From Halobacillus sp. Marseille-P3879 (GTDB lineage: Bacteria; Bacillota; Bacilli; Bacillales; Halobacillaceae): a stretch of DNA of 64,000 nt. This document shows, piece after piece, positions 25,831-34,753 of the stretch. The translations under genes and the position numbers were made by a program. Under the pieces are notes generated by a model. The model saw only the letters and a program-made list of their open reading frames with translations. It was not told the origin of the DNA and made no database searches. The stretch is from contig NZ_OESS01000002.1 of the NCBI RefSeq assembly GCF_900240285.1, forward strand, positions 1 to 64,000, written 5' to 3'. Numbering within the stretch: the stretch's first letter is position 1; every line of letters starts with the position of its first letter.

Positions 25831-27348
25831 ATGATCCATGAAATAGTTGAGTCTAACCAGTTTATCATGCTTGTCGCTTTGTTATTGATTATGAGTGTTT
25901 TCGTTACTAAATTCTCTTCACGGCTAGGAGTGCCTTCTCTTGTTTTGTTTATAGGAGTGGGGATGCTCGTAGGAAGTGATGGGTTGGACCTTCTTTATTT
26001 TGACAATGCGGAAGTTGCTCAAATTGTAGGGATTTTTGCGTTAATTGTTATATTGTTTGAAGGGGGAATGCAGACCAAGTGGAAGTCGATTAAGCAGGTT
26101 CTGGCTCCCTCGGTGACACTGGCTACCCTTGGGGTTATTTTAACGAGTGCCGTAGTGGGCGCAGCCGCAAAATACATATTAGGGATCTCATGGGTAGAGG
26201 CTTTACTGCTCGGTTCCATAGTTGGTTCTACTGATGCGGCAGCGGTGTTTGCTGTTTTGAAAGGAAAAAATATAAGAAATAAACTTGAAGCTACATTAGA
26301 AGCAGAGTCAGGGACGAATGATCCGATGGCTGTTTTTTTGACCATCAGCTTTATACAGGTTCTCACTACAGATGAGACGAACATCTGGGCGATGGCAGGA
26401 TCCTTTTTTTGGCAGATGGGAGGCGGGTTGGCCGTTGGTCTGCTGATCGGCTATGGAGCGAGCTACGCCTTAAACCGCATTAACCTGGATTCAAGCGGTC
26501 TTTATCCGATTTTTGCACTAGGGTTTGCATTCTTAACTTATGGAGCAACTTCTTTAATCCAGGCGAGCGGACTCCTTTCCGTTTATGTCGCCGCAGTACT
26601 GATTGGAAACGCGGAACTGGCTTACCGATATTCTATACTCCGTTTCCATGAAGGGTTTGGCTGGATGGCACAAATCCTTATGTTTGTTTTACTCGGATTG
26701 TTCGTTTTCCCTTCTGATGTATTTACAGGCGAAGTAATTGCAGACGGTTTACTGATTGCATTAGTTCTCATTTTTGTCGCCAGACCTGCTGCTACGTTTA
26801 TAAGTTTGATATACTTCAAATTCAATTGGAAGGAAAAGCTGTTCCTTTCCTGGGCAGGACTGAGGGGGGCGGTCCCGATTGTACTTGCTATTTTTCCTTT
26901 GTTAACGGATCTGGAGAACAGTCAGTTAATGTTTAACATTGTATTTTTTATTGTGATTGTTTCTACCCTGCTGCAGGGGTCGTCGATCACATGGGTAGCT
27001 GAAAAGCTGAAGCTGGTCTCAGATCAGAAAACAAATCCGATTCACTCGCTGGAGCTCATTTCAATGGGGAAAGCGAATGTGGAACTCATGCAGTATGAAG
27101 TTAACGATAAAAATTTAATCGTCGGTCAATCTCTTGAGAATATGGAGCTGCCGGACAAAGCATTGATTAATGCGATCATACGTAATGGTGAAGTGATCAC
27201 ACCCTATGGACAAACGACGATCCATGCAGGAGATACGTTGTATATTATGGTCACGAAGCCGGTAAAGAAGGAAGTTAAGTCTTTATTGGAAGCTGAGGAT
27301 GAAAGAAAAACAGAAGAAAATAGTTCCCACGAAAAAAACCGAGCTTGA
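25831..27348 (+). CDS. NhaP-type K+(Na+)/H+ antiporter with TrkA-C domain
   Basis: A 505-residue CPA1-family cation/proton antiporter. About 12 membrane segments fill residues 10-395 and contain the family motifs GSTDAAAVFAVLKGKNI, LEAESGTNDPMAVFLT (antiporter core Asn-Asp) and SWAGLRGAVPIVLA. A cytosolic TrkA-C/RCK-C domain (about residues 405-485, ending AGDTLYIMVTKPVKK) usually senses a ligand or ion. This layout matches COG3263 K+/H+ antiporters, a sensible function for a salt-adapted cell. The start at 25831 is chosen because of AAAGGAG; the longer frame from 25702 overlaps yhbH. Confidence 0.88.
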   Translation: MIHEIVESNQFIMLVALLLIMSVFVTKFSSRLGVPSLVLFIGVGMLVGSDGLDLLYFDNAEVAQIVGIFALIVILFEGGMQTKWKSIKQVLAPSVTLATLGVILTSAVVGAAAKYILGISWVEALLLGSIVGSTDAAAVFAVLKGKNIRNKLEATLEAESGTNDPMAVFLTISFIQVLTTDETNIWAMAGSFFWQMGGGLAVGLLIGYGASYALNRINLDSSGLYPIFALGFAFLTYGATSLIQASGLLSVYVAAVLIGNAELAYRYSILRFHEGFGWMAQILMFVLLGLFVFPSDVFTGEVIADGLLIALVLIFVARPAATFISLIYFKFNWKEKLFLSWAGLRGAVPIVLAIFPLLTDLENSQLMFNIVFFIVIVSTLLQGSSITWVAEKLKLVSDQKTNPIHSLELISMGKANVELMQYEVNDKNLIVGQSLENMELPDKALINAIIRNGEVITPYGQTTIHAGDTLYIMVTKPVKKEVKSLLEAEDERKTEENSSHEKNRA

Positions 27349-27369
27349 AGGTAGCTCGGCTTTTTTCGT
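27331..27369 (+). terminator. Terminator overlapping the antiporter 3' end
   Basis: GAAAAAAACCGAGCT/AGCTCGGCTTTTTTC inverted repeat. It begins inside the last codons of the antiporter gene and is usable in both directions. Confidence 0.85.
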
Positions 27370-27581
27370 AGCAGCTATGATATTAGTGGTCAATCGTTAT
27401 GATATGAAGAATACACTCATAATTATAGATAAGCTATAGGGATTTGTAAAGGCTTTAATAACAAAACGTGATTTTTTTACTAGAACTTTGGACCTTGCTG
27501 ACTGCAAATTTCACGGGATAACGTTGTCTCCAAGCGCTTTATCATATACAATTGAAGACACGAAAGAGAGGGGTTGGTAAG

Positions 27582-28397
27582 GTGAGTAAAAAAATTGGAT
27601 TTTTGGGCTGTGGCCAAATGGGGCAAGCTATGATTCAAGGAATGATTGATTCAAGGGTCGTGGAACCTGAACAAATCTCAGCTACAGCTTTAACGGATGA
27701 GACCATTGATTTTGTAGCTGATGAATATGGAATTTTTATTTCCAACGATAATAAAAAATTAGCAGCTTCAAGTGACATCTTATTTTTAGCTGTTAAACCT
27801 TATATATATGAGGGTGTGATCCAGGAGATTAAATCTTCTGTAACGGAAGATACCGTCATCGTTACTGTCGCTGCTGGAATTACACTGGAAAAAGTGAAAA
27901 ATTCCTTTGATTTTAATGTGAAGGTTATTCGCGCGATGCCGAATACCCCCTCTTTAGTCGGTGCAGGAATGAGCGTTCTCTGTCCAAACGATTTCATCAC
28001 AGAAGAAGAACTATCCAGCGTCAAGGAACTCTTTGAGAGCTTTGGGGAATCTGAAGTGGTTGGAGAACATCTGATGGATACGGTTACTGCTGTAAGCGGT
28101 TCATCTCCTGCTTACGTGTACATGTTTATTGAAGCGATGGCTGATGCAGCTGTCCAACAAGGACTCCCAAGAGAAAAAGCGTATAAGATGGCAGCCCAAT
28201 CTGTTCAAGGAGCAGCAAAAATGGTTCTGGAAACAGGAATCCATCCAGGAGAGTTGAAAGATACGGTTTGTACACCAGGAGGTACGACGATCGAAGCGGT
28301 TAATATGCTTGAACAAACAGGCCTGAGAAGTTCGGTCATCCAGGCAATGAATGCTTGCACACTCAGAGCCAAAGAATTATCAAATGGCGGAAAGTAA
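27582..28397 (+). CDS. proC: Pyrroline-5-carboxylate reductase
   Basis: A 271-residue NAD(P)H-dependent enzyme that makes proline from pyrroline-5-carboxylate. The Rossmann start KKIGFLGCGQMGQAM is at residues 3-17. IRAMPNTPSLVGAGMSVL lies in the middle, and the C-terminal family signature is TPGGTTIEAVNMLEQTGL. Length is normal. GTG start after AGAGGGG; the in-frame TTG at 27552 is less likely. Proline is a common compatible solute in halophilic Bacillaceae, so the role may include osmoadaptation (inference). Monocistronic. Confidence 0.94.
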   Translation: MSKKIGFLGCGQMGQAMIQGMIDSRVVEPEQISATALTDETIDFVADEYGIFISNDNKKLAASSDILFLAVKPYIYEGVIQEIKSSVTEDTVIVTVAAGITLEKVKNSFDFNVKVIRAMPNTPSLVGAGMSVLCPNDFITEEELSSVKELFESFGESEVVGEHLMDTVTAVSGSSPAYVYMFIEAMADAAVQQGLPREKAYKMAAQSVQGAAKMVLETGIHPGELKDTVCTPGGTTIEAVNMLEQTGLRSSVIQAMNACTLRAKELSNGGK

Positions 28398-28432
28398 AGT
28401 GTTCAGTTGGGACAAAACTGAATAAAGCATAT

Positions 28433-28474
28433 AATAATCCGAACAATTCTATTGAATTCAGTTCGGATTATTAA
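28433..28474 (+). terminator. Hairpin after proC
   Basis: A perfect 12-bp stem AATAATCCGAAC/GTTCGGATTATT, without a strong T-run on either side. It resembles the 11842 terminator and may be a repeated terminator-like sequence. Confidence 0.5.
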
Positions 28475-28691
28475 GTGCCAAGAAAAGGATTTGGACCATC
28501 GCTCCGTCAAAATCCTTCGCACTTCCGTACGCACGGCCTCAGTTTCCTCAATGAGCTGAGTTTATACGGTTCAAGTTTTATTGTTCGTATTTTGCTGCCA
28601 TTGCTTTACCTATATTTCAGCCTCTTTGTCTGAGGTGAAACGAAAAACGCTGCATATTCGTATAAGGAGTGTCGGGAATGGGGGAATGTAT

Positions 28692-29168
28692 ATGAAGGAA
28701 CCAACTCAAAGAATATCAATTCGGGCGTTAACCTTATGGAGACTTTACGGAATTATTCAAGCTGGAATAGTTGCCTTGCTGGTAATGGGTACAGGGGTGC
28801 TTACATATTTATTTGATTGGCCGATGTGGCCGATCCTCTCTATAAGCATTGTATTAGCGCTGATTATTATCTTAAATATTGGGATTATTCCAAGTGTGCG
28901 CTGGAAGCGATGGAGGTATGATGTGCGTGATCAGGAAATTGAATTACAGTACGGGCTTTTTATAATAACAAGAACACTTATCCCAATGGTGCGAGTTCAG
29001 CATGTTGATACCGAGCAGGGACCACTGTTGAGAAAATACAGACTGGCTACGATTAGCATTTCTACAGCAGCTACCACCCATAAAGTACCAGCTCTGGATG
29101 AAAGAGAGGCCGAAGAACTAAGGCATTCCATTTCTTCGTTGGCAAGGGTGGCTGAAGATGATGTTTGA
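28692..29168 (+). CDS. YdbS-like membrane protein with bacterial PH domain
   Basis: A 158-residue membrane protein with two hydrophobic segments at about residues 25-45 and 50-75. A bacterial pleckstrin-like domain (bPH_2) follows, recognisable as the strand pattern RYDVRDQEIELQYGLF and the family motif VPMVRVQHVDT-like IPMVRVQHVDTEQGPL. B. subtilis YdbS/YdbT form the same adjacent pair. ATG at 28692 has GGGGGA 6 nt upstream. Its end overlaps the following gene by 11 nt, so the two are translationally coupled. Confidence 0.82.
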   Translation: MKEPTQRISIRALTLWRLYGIIQAGIVALLVMGTGVLTYLFDWPMWPILSISIVLALIIILNIGIIPSVRWKRWRYDVRDQEIELQYGLFIITRTLIPMVRVQHVDTEQGPLLRKYRLATISISTAATTHKVPALDEREAEELRHSISSLARVAEDDV

Positions 29169-30600
29169 ACCGCAACGACTCCATCCAATTTCTGCACTTA
29201 TAAATTTTATTAAAGGGTTAAAGGATGCTATTCTTCCTCTTGCAGCTGTTCTGTTTTTAAATAGTAACCGGGGAGACGGATGGCTTGGTCTTCTGCCTTT
29301 TCTGATATCTGGTTTAATGCTTGTGATCATTCTGGCTGGAGGGATAATCAAGTGGCTGCGATTTACGTACTGGCTGGAAGAAGGAGAGCTTCGAATGGAG
29401 CACGGTCTGGTCGTAAAAAAGAAAAGATACATCCCTATAGATCGCATTCAGAGTCTCGATTTTTCAGAAGGTATTTTTCATCGTCCGTTTCAGTTGGTGA
29501 AAGTAACTGTAGAGACGGCAGGATCTTCGAATGCGATGGAAGCTGAAGCGGAGCTGACAGCGATACGCAAGGAAGAAGCGAAGATGCTGGAGGAGCATAT
29601 TAACGAACTCAAAAAAAGCAGTCAGGAAGTTAAAGAGGAAGAAGGAGAAACAAGTCGCCAGTTAGTTTATAAAATGGGGATGAAAGACATTTTAGTGATG
29701 GCTTTAACTTCAGGAGGAGCGGGGGTAGTTATTTCCGGGGTGCTGGTTTTCCTCTCACAAGGAATGGAATTTCTACCTGTAGATGCTATTTATGATGAAG
29801 TGATTGATTGGCTGCAATTCAGCTTCTTATTTATAGCTGGAGTGGTGCTTCTTGTTTTAATCGTTGCTTATGGGATCTCCGTCTTACTTACGATCCTTAG
29901 ATACAGTCAATTCTCCGTCTTCCTTGAAGGAGGAGACATTATTATGACGAGAGGACTGTTAGAGAAGAAACAAGTTACCATTCCCCTTAATCGGATTCAG
30001 GGCATTCGGGTCGACGAGAATTTAATTCGGGAGCCATTGGGCTATGCTTCTGTCACTATCATTAGTGCTGGTGGTTCTCAAAGTAACGATTCCGATCATT
30101 CACTCCGGGTTCTCCCGCTTATTAAACGAAAGAACATAGAAGAGGTGCTTCATAGTATACTAGAGGACTATCAATTAAATCTTCCTGTTCAACGACCGCC
30201 ACAGCGTTCCTTGTTACGATACATTGCCAGGTTTGTGTGGCTGCCGGTTATTGCCGCAACCGTTCTTAGTATTCTTTTTTATCCCTTTGGAATGCTGGCC
30301 CTGATATCCGTGCCGGTCTTCATGTGGCTTGGCTATCTTTCCTTTAAGCATGCGGGCTGGAATATTGAGAATAATCAACTTACATTAATTCGTCGCTTTC
30401 TCGTAAAGCAGACATATATTATGAAAAAATTTCGGGTACAGGCCCTGTATTCAGATCAATCGCTGTTCCAAAGAAGAGCCAAATTGGCTACGATTGGGGC
30501 CACTTTGAAGTCAGGCATCGGTGGAGAGAGGGCGCAAGTATGGTATTTAGAAGAAAAAGATACTCATCACTTGTTGAAGTGGTACAGCTATGAACAGTAA
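29158..30600 (+). CDS. YdbT-like membrane protein with repeated PH domains
   Basis: A 480-residue membrane protein with three bPH_2 domains separated by pairs of membrane spans. The repeated motif lines up as YIPIDRIQSLDFSEGIFHRPF (first 20: YIPIDRIQSLDFSEGIFHRP) near residue 90, VTIPLNRIQGIRVDENLIRE near residue 277, and KKFRVQALYSDQSLFQ near residue 420. It starts inside the end of the YdbS-like gene. In Bacillus the pair is linked to envelope stress and antimicrobial resistance in some reports. The function here is inferred only from family. Confidence 0.82.
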   Translation: MMFEPQRLHPISALINFIKGLKDAILPLAAVLFLNSNRGDGWLGLLPFLISGLMLVIILAGGIIKWLRFTYWLEEGELRMEHGLVVKKKRYIPIDRIQSLDFSEGIFHRPFQLVKVTVETAGSSNAMEAEAELTAIRKEEAKMLEEHINELKKSSQEVKEEEGETSRQLVYKMGMKDILVMALTSGGAGVVISGVLVFLSQGMEFLPVDAIYDEVIDWLQFSFLFIAGVVLLVLIVAYGISVLLTILRYSQFSVFLEGGDIIMTRGLLEKKQVTIPLNRIQGIRVDENLIREPLGYASVTIISAGGSQSNDSDHSLRVLPLIKRKNIEEVLHSILEDYQLNLPVQRPPQRSLLRYIARFVWLPVIAATVLSILFYPFGMLALISVPVFMWLGYLSFKHAGWNIENNQLTLIRRFLVKQTYIMKKFRVQALYSDQSLFQRRAKLATIGATLKSGIGGERAQVWYLEEKDTHHLLKWYSYEQ

Positions 30601-30601
30601 A

Positions 30602-30647
30602 AAAGCGTTGATTTCTTTTATATAAAGGAAATCAACGCTTTCTTTTT
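30602..30647 (+). terminator. Terminator after the YdbST-like pair
   Basis: A 14-bp perfect stem AAAGCGTTGATTTC/GAAATCAACGCTTT followed by a T-rich tail. Confidence 0.9.
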
Positions 30648-30651
30648 GTGA

Positions 30652-30694
30652 AAGACGAACAATTTTAATGTTTTTATTGAAATTTGTTCGTAAA
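30652..30694. promoter_or_regulatory. Possible PurR (PurBox) pair before the purine permease
   Basis: Two inverted copies of CGAAC (30656-30660 and GTTCG at 30686-30690) lie in A/T-rich flanks resembling the PurBox AWWWCGAACWWT, with one and two mismatches. The boxes are about 19 bp apart, slightly wider than the usual 16-17. The same bases form an ACGAACAA/TTGTTCGT hairpin, so a structural role is the alternative. The location 55-95 nt before a purine permease supports PurR control. No purine riboswitch core was recognised. Confidence 0.35.
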
Positions 30695-30748
30695 ACAAAT
30701 ATTATATTATTTGTTGGTTTATTTCATTCGGAAAGTAAGGTGTTTGTG

Positions 30749-32044
30749 ATGTTTAAAATGTTTCGCTTACAAGAAAATCAAACAAATGTACGAACAGAAA
30801 TATTAGCAGGCGTGACGACTTTTTTAACGATGGTGTATATTGTTGTCGTCAACCCGGCTATTTTATCTGAAGCAGGTCTGCCTTTTGAGCAAGTATTTAT
30901 GGCTACTGTTCTGGCAGCAATTATAGGAACGTTAATTATGGCGCTGGCTGCGAATTATCCGATCGCAATTGCACCGGGGATGGGTATGAATGCTTATTTT
31001 GTTACAGAAGTCGTTCAGCAGGATGTGAGTTATTCAGTAATTCTTGGAACGGTGTTTCTTGCTGGTGTTCTATTTGTCCTTTTGAGTTTAACGAGCCTGC
31101 GGGAAGTTCTGATAACGGCTATACCTGCTTCGCTGAAATATGGAATTACTTCGGGGATCGGCCTGTTTATTGCATTTTTAGGTTTAAGAATGTCGGGGAT
31201 CATAGTTGCAAATGAATCAACTCTTGTAACTCTTGGGGATTTAGCTGCTCCAGGCACTTTCTTAACGATTATTGGGCTGTTTATTACGCTCGGTTTAATT
31301 GCTAAAAGGGTTACAGGTGCGTTGTTTATAGGTATGATCGTAACAGCAGTAATCGGTATGTTTACCGGGCAGTTGTCTTTTACTGATGGATACGTCTCCA
31401 CGCCTCCGTCTCCTGTTTTCTGGGACATTGATCTGGCAGGTGTGTTTACTAATGGTTTGTATACTGTTATTTTTGCGTTCTTGCTTGTAACCATTTTTGA
31501 TACTACTGGAACAATGATTGGTGTAGCAGAGCAGGCAGGGTTTATTCGGAAGGATGGCAGCCTTCCCCGCGCCCGGGCGGCTTTAATGGCTGATGCTACA
31601 GCAACTACTGCTGGAGCTATGTTTGGGACCAGCCCATCTTCAGCCTATATTGAATCCTCTTCCGGCGTAGCAGCGGGTGGAAGGACTGGTTTAACGACGG
31701 TGGTCGTAGCCGTATTATTCCTATTATCGATCTTCTTTTCTCCACTTGTCGGAGCTGTTTCCAATTTACCTGCCATCACGGCTCCCGTTCTTATTATTGT
31801 CGGGTGCTTTATGATGGAGGGACTGGCTAAAGTAGATTGGAAAGCGTTTGATGAAGCGTTCCCTGCTTTTATCATTATTCTTACGATGCCTTTAACATCC
31901 AGTATTGCTACAGGAATTGCGATTGGTTTTATTACTTATCCACTGCTTAAACTGTTCAGCGGGAAAGGCAAAGACGTTCACTGGATTCTATATATGTTCG
32001 GTGCAATCTTTATTGTTCAGATGATTTTCTTCCCTGGTCATTAA
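30749..32044 (+). CDS. Guanine/hypoxanthine permease, NCS2/AzgA family
   Basis: A 431-residue membrane transporter of the NCS2 AzgA-like branch, related to B. subtilis PbuG/PbuO. Characteristic segments: N-terminal RTEILAGVTTFLTMVYIVVV, the substrate-site region APGMGMNAYF near residue 76, a FDTTGTMIGVAEQAG loop near residue 250, and GTSPSSAYIESSSGVAAGGRTG (given as GTSPSSAYIESSSGV) near residue 290. About 12-14 spans fill the length. The start at 30749 has AAGGTG; longer frames have no ribosome binding site. Monocistronic with its own terminator. Confidence 0.9.
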   Translation: MFKMFRLQENQTNVRTEILAGVTTFLTMVYIVVVNPAILSEAGLPFEQVFMATVLAAIIGTLIMALAANYPIAIAPGMGMNAYFVTEVVQQDVSYSVILGTVFLAGVLFVLLSLTSLREVLITAIPASLKYGITSGIGLFIAFLGLRMSGIIVANESTLVTLGDLAAPGTFLTIIGLFITLGLIAKRVTGALFIGMIVTAVIGMFTGQLSFTDGYVSTPPSPVFWDIDLAGVFTNGLYTVIFAFLLVTIFDTTGTMIGVAEQAGFIRKDGSLPRARAALMADATATTAGAMFGTSPSSAYIESSSGVAAGGRTGLTTVVVAVLFLLSIFFSPLVGAVSNLPAITAPVLIIVGCFMMEGLAKVDWKAFDEAFPAFIIILTMPLTSSIATGIAIGFITYPLLKLFSGKGKDVHWILYMFGAIFIVQMIFFPGH

Positions 32045-32053
32045 TGTTCTAAA

Positions 32054-32083
32054 ACCCACTGCATAACAGCGGTGGGTATTTTT
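32054..32083 (+). terminator. Terminator after the purine permease
   Basis: ACCCACTGC/GCGGTGGGT stem (one T-G pair) followed by a T-rich tail. Confidence 0.85.
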
Positions 32084-32142
32084 GTTGTTTAAGGAATGAA
32101 TAGGATAACTATGAGTTGGAATGCTAAGAGCAGGTGATGACT

Positions 32143-33672
32143 ATGGGATTTTTTAAAGATTTCCTTCAAAAACAACAAAGGACAGACAGAAGGATTGCAG
32201 ATGAGAGTGCCGAACCACAGGAACCGAGTACTCGCAGTCTATCAGATAATATCAATTATATATTAACTGCTTTTAAGCGAACTGAAGATTTAAAAGTCCG
32301 GATCTTAAAAAAAGGGGAAGCAGCTCTTCTCTATTTCGAATCTTTAGTAGATCAGGAAAAAGTCCAGTTGAGCATATTCAATCCGGTAGAAATAGGTAAG
32401 GTGGACTCCATTCATGCCATTCCAAATGCCAAGGAGTCCACCAATTTAGAAGAGGCTATTAAAAGCTTGTTAAGAGGGCATGCCGTTTATTTAGAAGAAG
32501 GCAGCCGGCAGATTTCCTTATTTAATGTCACATCAGTTTTTAATCGAAGTGTTGAAGAACCGGCGAATGAAAAAGTTGTTCGAGGGTCTCATGACGGATT
32601 TGTAGAAAATATTATGATTAATATTAATCTCTTGAGAAAACGAATTGAACACCGCGATTTAAAAGTCAAGTTATATAAGGTTGGAAAGAAAACAAATACT
32701 AATGTTGCTATCATCTATATGGAAGGACTTGCCGATCCTGAAATAGTGTTAAACATGCAGAAACGAGTCGAAACAATTGATTCAGAAATGATACAAAGTC
32801 CGGGGTATGTGGAAGAATTTATTGAAGATAGTCCATGGTCACCTTTTCCCCAAATGTTAAATACCGAGCGTCCTGACCGGGTTGTTGCTAATTTAATGGA
32901 AGGCAGGATAGCTTTATTTACAGAGGGCAGCCCGACATGCTTAGTGGCACCCGCAACGTTTTTTATGTTTTATCAGGCGCCGGACGATTATAACACCAGG
33001 TGGTACACGGGCACGTTCATCCGCCTTATCCGGTTGGCTAGTTTTATTATTGCGATTGGACTGCCGGCTTTTTATATCGCAGTCGTCAGCTTTCACTTTG
33101 AAGTTATCCCTGATGATCTCATAACCCCGGTGAAAGCTTCGATTAACGAAATTGCTTATCCACCTGTTGTAGAGGCGTTAGTAATGGTTGTGATTATAGA
33201 ATTAATTCGGGAAGCGGGGATACGATTGCCTTCTCCAGTAGGGCAGACCATTGGTATTGTGGGTGGTCTTGTTATTGGGGATGCAGTAGTTAGGGCAGGA
33301 TTAATTTCTAATATTATGGTTATTGTCATTGCTTTAACTGCCATAGCCTCATTCGTCGTCCCATCAAACGAATTAAGTACCTCCCTCAGACTTCTCACTT
33401 TTCCATTAATTTGTTTATCAGCGACCTTGGGATTTGTCGGCTTAATCTTCGGCTTTCTATTAATCACCGTGCATTTGACAAAACTAGAGTCTTACGGTGT
33501 CCCTTATTTTGCGCCGGTTGCTCCTTTACGTTTAACAGATTTAAAAGATACCTTTGTTCGATTTCCGATTTTTATGATGAAGAAGCGACCTAAAGATGCG
33601 CATCCAATGGATTACAAAGCGATGGGAGAGTCAAGGGAGTGGAAAAAGAATGAGCAGTCAAAAAAATCTTAA
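32143..33672 (+). CDS. Spore germination receptor A subunit (GerA family), operon 1
   Basis: A 509-residue A subunit of a nutrient germinant receptor in the spore inner membrane. A soluble N-terminal half (about residues 1-285) contains the family motif VRGSHDGFVENIMININLLRK-like segment (GSHDGFVENIMININLLRKR) near 145. Membrane spans follow from about residue 290, with PDDYNTRWYTGTFIRLIR at the junction and LIREAGIRLPSPVGQTIGIV near 355. ATG at 32143 follows AGGTGATGACT. It is the first gene of a three-gene A-B-C operon with overlapping reading frames. The germinant is not predictable from the sequence. Confidence 0.95.
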   Translation: MGFFKDFLQKQQRTDRRIADESAEPQEPSTRSLSDNINYILTAFKRTEDLKVRILKKGEAALLYFESLVDQEKVQLSIFNPVEIGKVDSIHAIPNAKESTNLEEAIKSLLRGHAVYLEEGSRQISLFNVTSVFNRSVEEPANEKVVRGSHDGFVENIMININLLRKRIEHRDLKVKLYKVGKKTNTNVAIIYMEGLADPEIVLNMQKRVETIDSEMIQSPGYVEEFIEDSPWSPFPQMLNTERPDRVVANLMEGRIALFTEGSPTCLVAPATFFMFYQAPDDYNTRWYTGTFIRLIRLASFIIAIGLPAFYIAVVSFHFEVIPDDLITPVKASINEIAYPPVVEALVMVVIIELIREAGIRLPSPVGQTIGIVGGLVIGDAVVRAGLISNIMVIVIALTAIASFVVPSNELSTSLRLLTFPLICLSATLGFVGLIFGFLLITVHLTKLESYGVPYFAPVAPLRLTDLKDTFVRFPIFMMKKRPKDAHPMDYKAMGESREWKKNEQSKKS

Positions 33673-34753
33673 GTTATCCAGACGCCAATACTTTTTCCTG
33701 ATCATCCAATCGCAAATCGGTGTAGGTATTATTGCATTACCATTTGACTTACATTCCGCTGCAAAGCAGGATGGCTGGATATCCTTACTTATGGCTGGAA
33801 TGCTGATTACAGTTTTAATGTTTTTCTTATGGCTGCTTGCAAAGAAGTATCCTGATAAGGATTACTTCCAAATTCAGGAGTACGTGCTGTCGAGGTGGGG
33901 AGGGAAAGCTTTTTCTGTTCTATATATCGGATACTTTGCGTGTGTGGGTATTTTAATTCTGCTTCTGTACAGTCGTATGATAAGTTTATGGGTTCTGCCT
34001 AATACGCCTTATTGGATTCTTTCCCTGATGATGGTTGCGATCTGTATATACATCGTATGCGGAGATATAATAATCATGGGCAGGCTTTACACAATGTTTT
34101 CCGGATTTCTAATTTTTATGGTCGGATTAATTCTTTATTCCGGGAAGGACAGCAAGTTGATATATTTATTTCCAATAGCAGCTGATGGATGGGGAGGAAT
34201 ATTTGCAGGAATCGATAAAGGAATTATTTCGTTTCTAGGATTTATTTTAGCTCTGGTGGTCTATTCAGTAGTGGATGGTAATTCTAAAGATAAACTAAAA
34301 ACCATTATTTACGCTCAATTAACGGTATTGTTTTTTTATCTGTCGATCGTATTTGTCACTTTTACATTTTTCAGCACAAAAGAGATTGCTTTAGTGTCAG
34401 AGCCGGTGCTCTATATGCTTAAATCTTACCAGTTCCCTATCGTAGCCAGGATTGATTTATTCTTTATCTCAATGTGGATGATTTTTGTGACAACTTCATT
34501 ATCTACATATTTGTATATGGCCGGTTTAGGGACAAGAAGAGTGCTTCAAAAGAAAAACAATCCGTTTATTATATTACTTGTGGGTGCTCTTTTCTACCTC
34601 CTATCGTTGTTTATTGGGTTTGATATAGCAAAGCTGGAGAAGTTTAGTAATTTCGTGGTTAAAGGTGGATACATTTTTTCCATGGGGCTCCCTTTACTTA
34701 TTTTATTTATCAGCTTGTTTAGGAAAAGTCCAAAAAAGGAGAACGCAGTATGA
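33650..34753 (+). CDS. Spore germination receptor B subunit (GerB family), operon 1
   Basis: A 367-residue amino-acid-permease-like protein (APC superfamily), the B subunit that is thought to hold the germinant pocket. Starting at LSRRQYFFLIIQSQIGVGII, ten membrane spans fill the length. The family pattern AKQDGWISLLMAG sits in the second span region. ATG at 33650 lies inside the end of the A gene (23-nt overlap), and the end overlaps the C gene by 4 nt, so the three subunits are translationally coupled. Confidence 0.94.
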   Translation: MSSQKNLKLSRRQYFFLIIQSQIGVGIIALPFDLHSAAKQDGWISLLMAGMLITVLMFFLWLLAKKYPDKDYFQIQEYVLSRWGGKAFSVLYIGYFACVGILILLLYSRMISLWVLPNTPYWILSLMMVAICIYIVCGDIIIMGRLYTMFSGFLIFMVGLILYSGKDSKLIYLFPIAADGWGGIFAGIDKGIISFLGFILALVVYSVVDGNSKDKLKTIIYAQLTVLFFYLSIVFVTFTFFSTKEIALVSEPVLYMLKSYQFPIVARIDLFFISMWMIFVTTSLSTYLYMAGLGTRRVLQKKNNPFIILLVGALFYLLSLFIGFDIAKLEKFSNFVVKGGYIFSMGLPLLILFISLFRKSPKKENAV

